Below, in pieces: positions 62,210-64,000 of a DNA stretch of 64,000 nt. Origin of the DNA: Pseudomonadota bacterium (GTDB lineage Bacteria; Pseudomonadota; Alphaproteobacteria; Rhizobiales; Xanthobacteraceae); NCBI GenBank assembly GCA_023388935.1, contig JAEWFG010000032.1:1-64000 (forward strand), in the 5' to 3' direction. Below the pieces are notes generated by a model. It saw nothing but the letters and a program-made list of their open reading frames with translations. It ran no database searches and was not told where the DNA came from. Numbering within the stretch: the first letter of the stretch is position 1; each line of letters starts with the position of its first letter. A program made the position numbers and the translations under genes.

Positions 62210-64000
62210 TCAGAACTTCGCGTTGAGGTCGACTTGCAGGACGTCGACGGCATAGGGCGAACCGGAGACATTGGTGGCGCTCATCCAGCGCAAGGACGCC
62301 CAAACGTTATCGCTCAGACCGACATTGCCGCCGAGGAAGTAGCCCTTGAGGTTGGTGCCGCCGAGCCCGAAGTCGCTGTCAGCGAAGGCGTCGATCGTCG
62401 CATCCGATTCCAGATATTTGTAACCGGCATGCACGTTCCAGTCCCACAGTTGCCGAATCTCCTTGTTGCCGACCGTGACCCGGCCCATCCAGCCCTGGTT
62501 GCCGCCGTCGAAAAGTCCGCCGGCGCCGTTCACCTTCGCCGCCTTGTTGTTGACCGCGGTCTGGATCAGGAGATCGCGGTTGAACGCGGTGTTCACGACA
62601 TATTCGCCGTCGAGCACGATATGCGCCGGATGGAAGTAGCCGAGATCGAGCTGGGCGCTGGCGACCACGGGGCGAAACTGGCTGGCCAACCCGAAATACT
62701 GGTACTGGTTGGCGGCTCCGAAACCATTCTGGACATCGCCGATGATGTTCCGCAGTTCGGTATAGGTATTGCCCTTCTGGGCGAACAGCGGCCGCCGGAT
62801 GTCGGTGTCGCAGACATCGGACGCGGTGCGCACCGTGCAGGGGCTGGAGAGCTGACCCTGGACGTTGGTGAAGTCGTAATAGGCCACGCCGAAGCGGAAC
62901 GCGTGTTCCGGACTGAACCGGTAGCCGAAGCCGGCCTGGCCTCCGAACAGCCATTTGTCGTTGCTGGCAAACTTGCTCGGCAAGCCGGCATTCGGATCAC
63001 CCGGGTTGATGCCCTGGCCAAGATAGATGCCGGCGTTCAGATCGGTGTTGTAGATCGGGAACGCGCCGGCGACGGCAAACGGCGTGAAGCCTTCGAAGAC
63101 TTCATGCTTGGCCTGCAGCGCGACGCCGTCGAAGCCGAGATCCCTGTACCAGACGAGATCGGTTGGCGACCAGAACGGGTTGTCGAAGCGGCCGACCGAC
63201 ACCGCCAGATCATCCCACGGCGCATATTTCACAAAGGCGCGATCAAGCCACAGCGCGTATTTGGAGAAGTTGCCACCATTGGCGCCGAAGGTCTGGTTGG
63301 TGGACACCGGCGAATTGTTCTCGCCGGTGGCGATGCGCAGGCCCGCGCTGAAGCCGTTGGTCAGATCCGCGTCCATGCCAAGCCGCGCCCGGAACCGGAA
63401 CTGCTCGCGGTTCTGCGCTGTGTTGAAGGTCGGCCCCCAATACGGATTGGCATCGCTCTGGTCGAACGGCGAGCCGTTGTTGATCGCGGTGAAATTCGTC
63501 GCGCCGACGGGATCGTTGCCGGTCGGAAAGAAACTGCCCTGATAGCGCGCGCGCATGTCGCCGTAAAAATGGATACGCTGCGCCCATTCCGGATAGGCGC
63601 CCGGAGACGCCCAATTCTCTTTTTGCGCCTTCGCCATCACCTCTTGTTTAATTTCTTCACGTAACTGGCGTTTGACGATCTCCGGCACATAGGTGACGTG
63701 CTTGGTTCCGGGCGGATTGGCGGCCGCAGACGCGGCTGTTGCGGCCTTCGCAGCCTCGTCGGCCTTGGCGGTGGCATCCTTGGCGGCCTGGCGCGAGACA
63801 TAAGACTCGTCCTCGGCCTGCTTGATCAGCCCATCGGCTTCGTCCTGGCTGAGCAGCTTGCGCTTGACCATCAGATTGAGGAGGTTGACGGTCGTATTCG
63901 GCGAGGTCGGCTTGTTTTGCGAGACCGCGGGCTTCTTCGCGTCGCTCTTTTTCGCGGCCGGCGCCGGCTCGTCCGCGCTCTGGGCCAGGGCCGGAACGGC
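62210..64000 (-). CDS. Porin_5-type outer-membrane porin, 5' end outside window
   Basis: The frame is open to the right edge, so the first residues are missing. The visible part begins AVPALAQSADEPAPAAKKSD, clearly the end of a signal peptide plus the mature N-terminus. A short coiled coil follows (LMVKRKLLSQDEADGLIKQA), typical of this porin family. From about YPEWAQRIHFYGDMRARYQG onward a beta-barrel of alternating strands runs to the C-terminal VLQVDLNAKF, with a terminal Phe as in outer-membrane proteins. The family is a monomeric or trimeric porin of unknown selectivity. It is the first visible gene of the adhesin string and could serve as its outer-membrane partner. Confidence 0.82.
   Translation of the reverse strand, partial: AVPALAQSADEPAPAAKKSDAKKPAVSQNKPTSPNTTVNLLNLMVKRKLLSQDEADGLIKQAEDESYVSRQAAKDATAKADEAAKAATAASAAANPPGTKHVTYVPEIVKRQLREEIKQEVMAKAQKENWASPGAYPEWAQRIHFYGDMRARYQGSFFPTGNDPVGATNFTAINNGSPFDQSDANPYWGPTFNTAQNREQFRFRARLGMDADLTNGFSAGLRIATGENNSPVSTNQTFGANGGNFSKYALWLDRAFVKYAPWDDLAVSVGRFDNPFWSPTDLVWYRDLGFDGVALQAKHEVFEGFTPFAVAGAFPIYNTDLNAGIYLGQGINPGDPNAGLPSKFASNDKWLFGGQAGFGYRFSPEHAFRFGVAYYDFTNVQGQLSSPCTVRTASDVCDTDIRRPLFAQKGNTYTELRNIIGDVQNGFGAANQYQYFGLASQFRPVVASAQLDLGYFHPAHIVLDGEYVVNTAFNRDLLIQTAVNNKAAKVNGAGGLFDGGNQGWMGRVTVGNKEIRQLWDWNVHAGYKYLESDATIDAFADSDFGLGGTNLKGYFLGGNVGLSDNVWASLRWMSATNVSGSPYAVDVLQVDLNAKF

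Noticed and set aside
60612..62255. A 547-codon plus-strand frame opposite the coiled-coil/parvulin gene
   Set aside because: The minus strand encodes clear signal, coiled-coil and PpiC features; the plus-strand translation has none.
1..64000. CRISPR array or cas genes
   Set aside because: No regularly spaced direct repeats were seen and no Cas-like protein is present; the only repeat noted occurs twice, 6 kb apart.
1..64000. Transposase, integrase or phage genes
   Set aside because: I looked for them because of the gene fragments and tRNA genes, but no open frame carries such domains.

Overview
The window looks like chromosomal DNA of a GC-rich alphaproteobacterium, most probably Bradyrhizobium or a close relative. 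This rests on codon style, many two-domain catabolic proteins, GntR/FCD regulators, branched-chain amino-acid-type ABC systems, and small proteins of a kind I associate with that genus. The species call is inference.

Left part (1 to about 36.3 kb) is accessory and metabolic. It opens with a flavodoxin plus a two-subunit 2-oxoacid:acceptor oxidoreductase (930-4217). From 5.6 to 14.4 kb intact genes (MFS transporter, TAT-exported bicupin oxalate decarboxylase, Old Yellow Enzyme, zinc-ribbon thioredoxin) stand among gene remains: a C-terminally damaged amine oxidase, tails of an aldose epimerase, an amidohydrolase, a CoA-transferase and a GH79-type hydrolase, and an FMN reductase broken by an 11-nt deletion. 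From 14.6 to 24.6 kb lies catabolic module A: SDR, aldehyde dehydrogenase, extradiol-type VOC protein, FAH-family hydrolase and a GntR regulator, divergent from a complete five-gene branched-chain-type ABC transporter. Acetoacetyl-CoA synthetase, a MarR regulator and a lone substrate-binding protein follow. Module B (31.4-36.3 kb) holds a Bug-type binding protein, an Ldh-family dehydrogenase, an alpha/beta hydrolase, a second VOC dioxygenase and a second GntR regulator. The regulators and dioxygenases of A and B are paralogous, and a palindromic TATTTTCGAAAATA-type site lies in the control regions of both.

Middle part (36.5-45.6 kb) begins with tRNA-Gly(TCC). Next is a compact unit with a consensus promoter, a Shine-Dalgarno stretch matching the full anti-SD, a 14-codon reading frame and a terminator. 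It continues with housekeeping-like genes (YciI family, TMEM175-type channel, UvrD-type helicase, a frameshifted quinone oxidoreductase, a luciferase-like monooxygenase, DUF1330), two coupled micro-genes, a divergent tRNA-Tyr-like gene, a CYTH protein and a decayed LysR gene.

Right part (45.7-64 kb, all minus strand) is one tight gene string. In transcription order: a Porin_5-type porin whose 5' end lies outside the window, a coiled-coil/parvulin fusion, a YbjN-type protein, a 4118-residue filamentous haemagglutinin-like adhesin, a TonB-like protein, a lytic transglycosylase and a small secreted protein. No TpsB/FhaC transporter is visible, so this may be a distinct surface-adhesin export and assembly locus. 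It is the most interesting system in the window.
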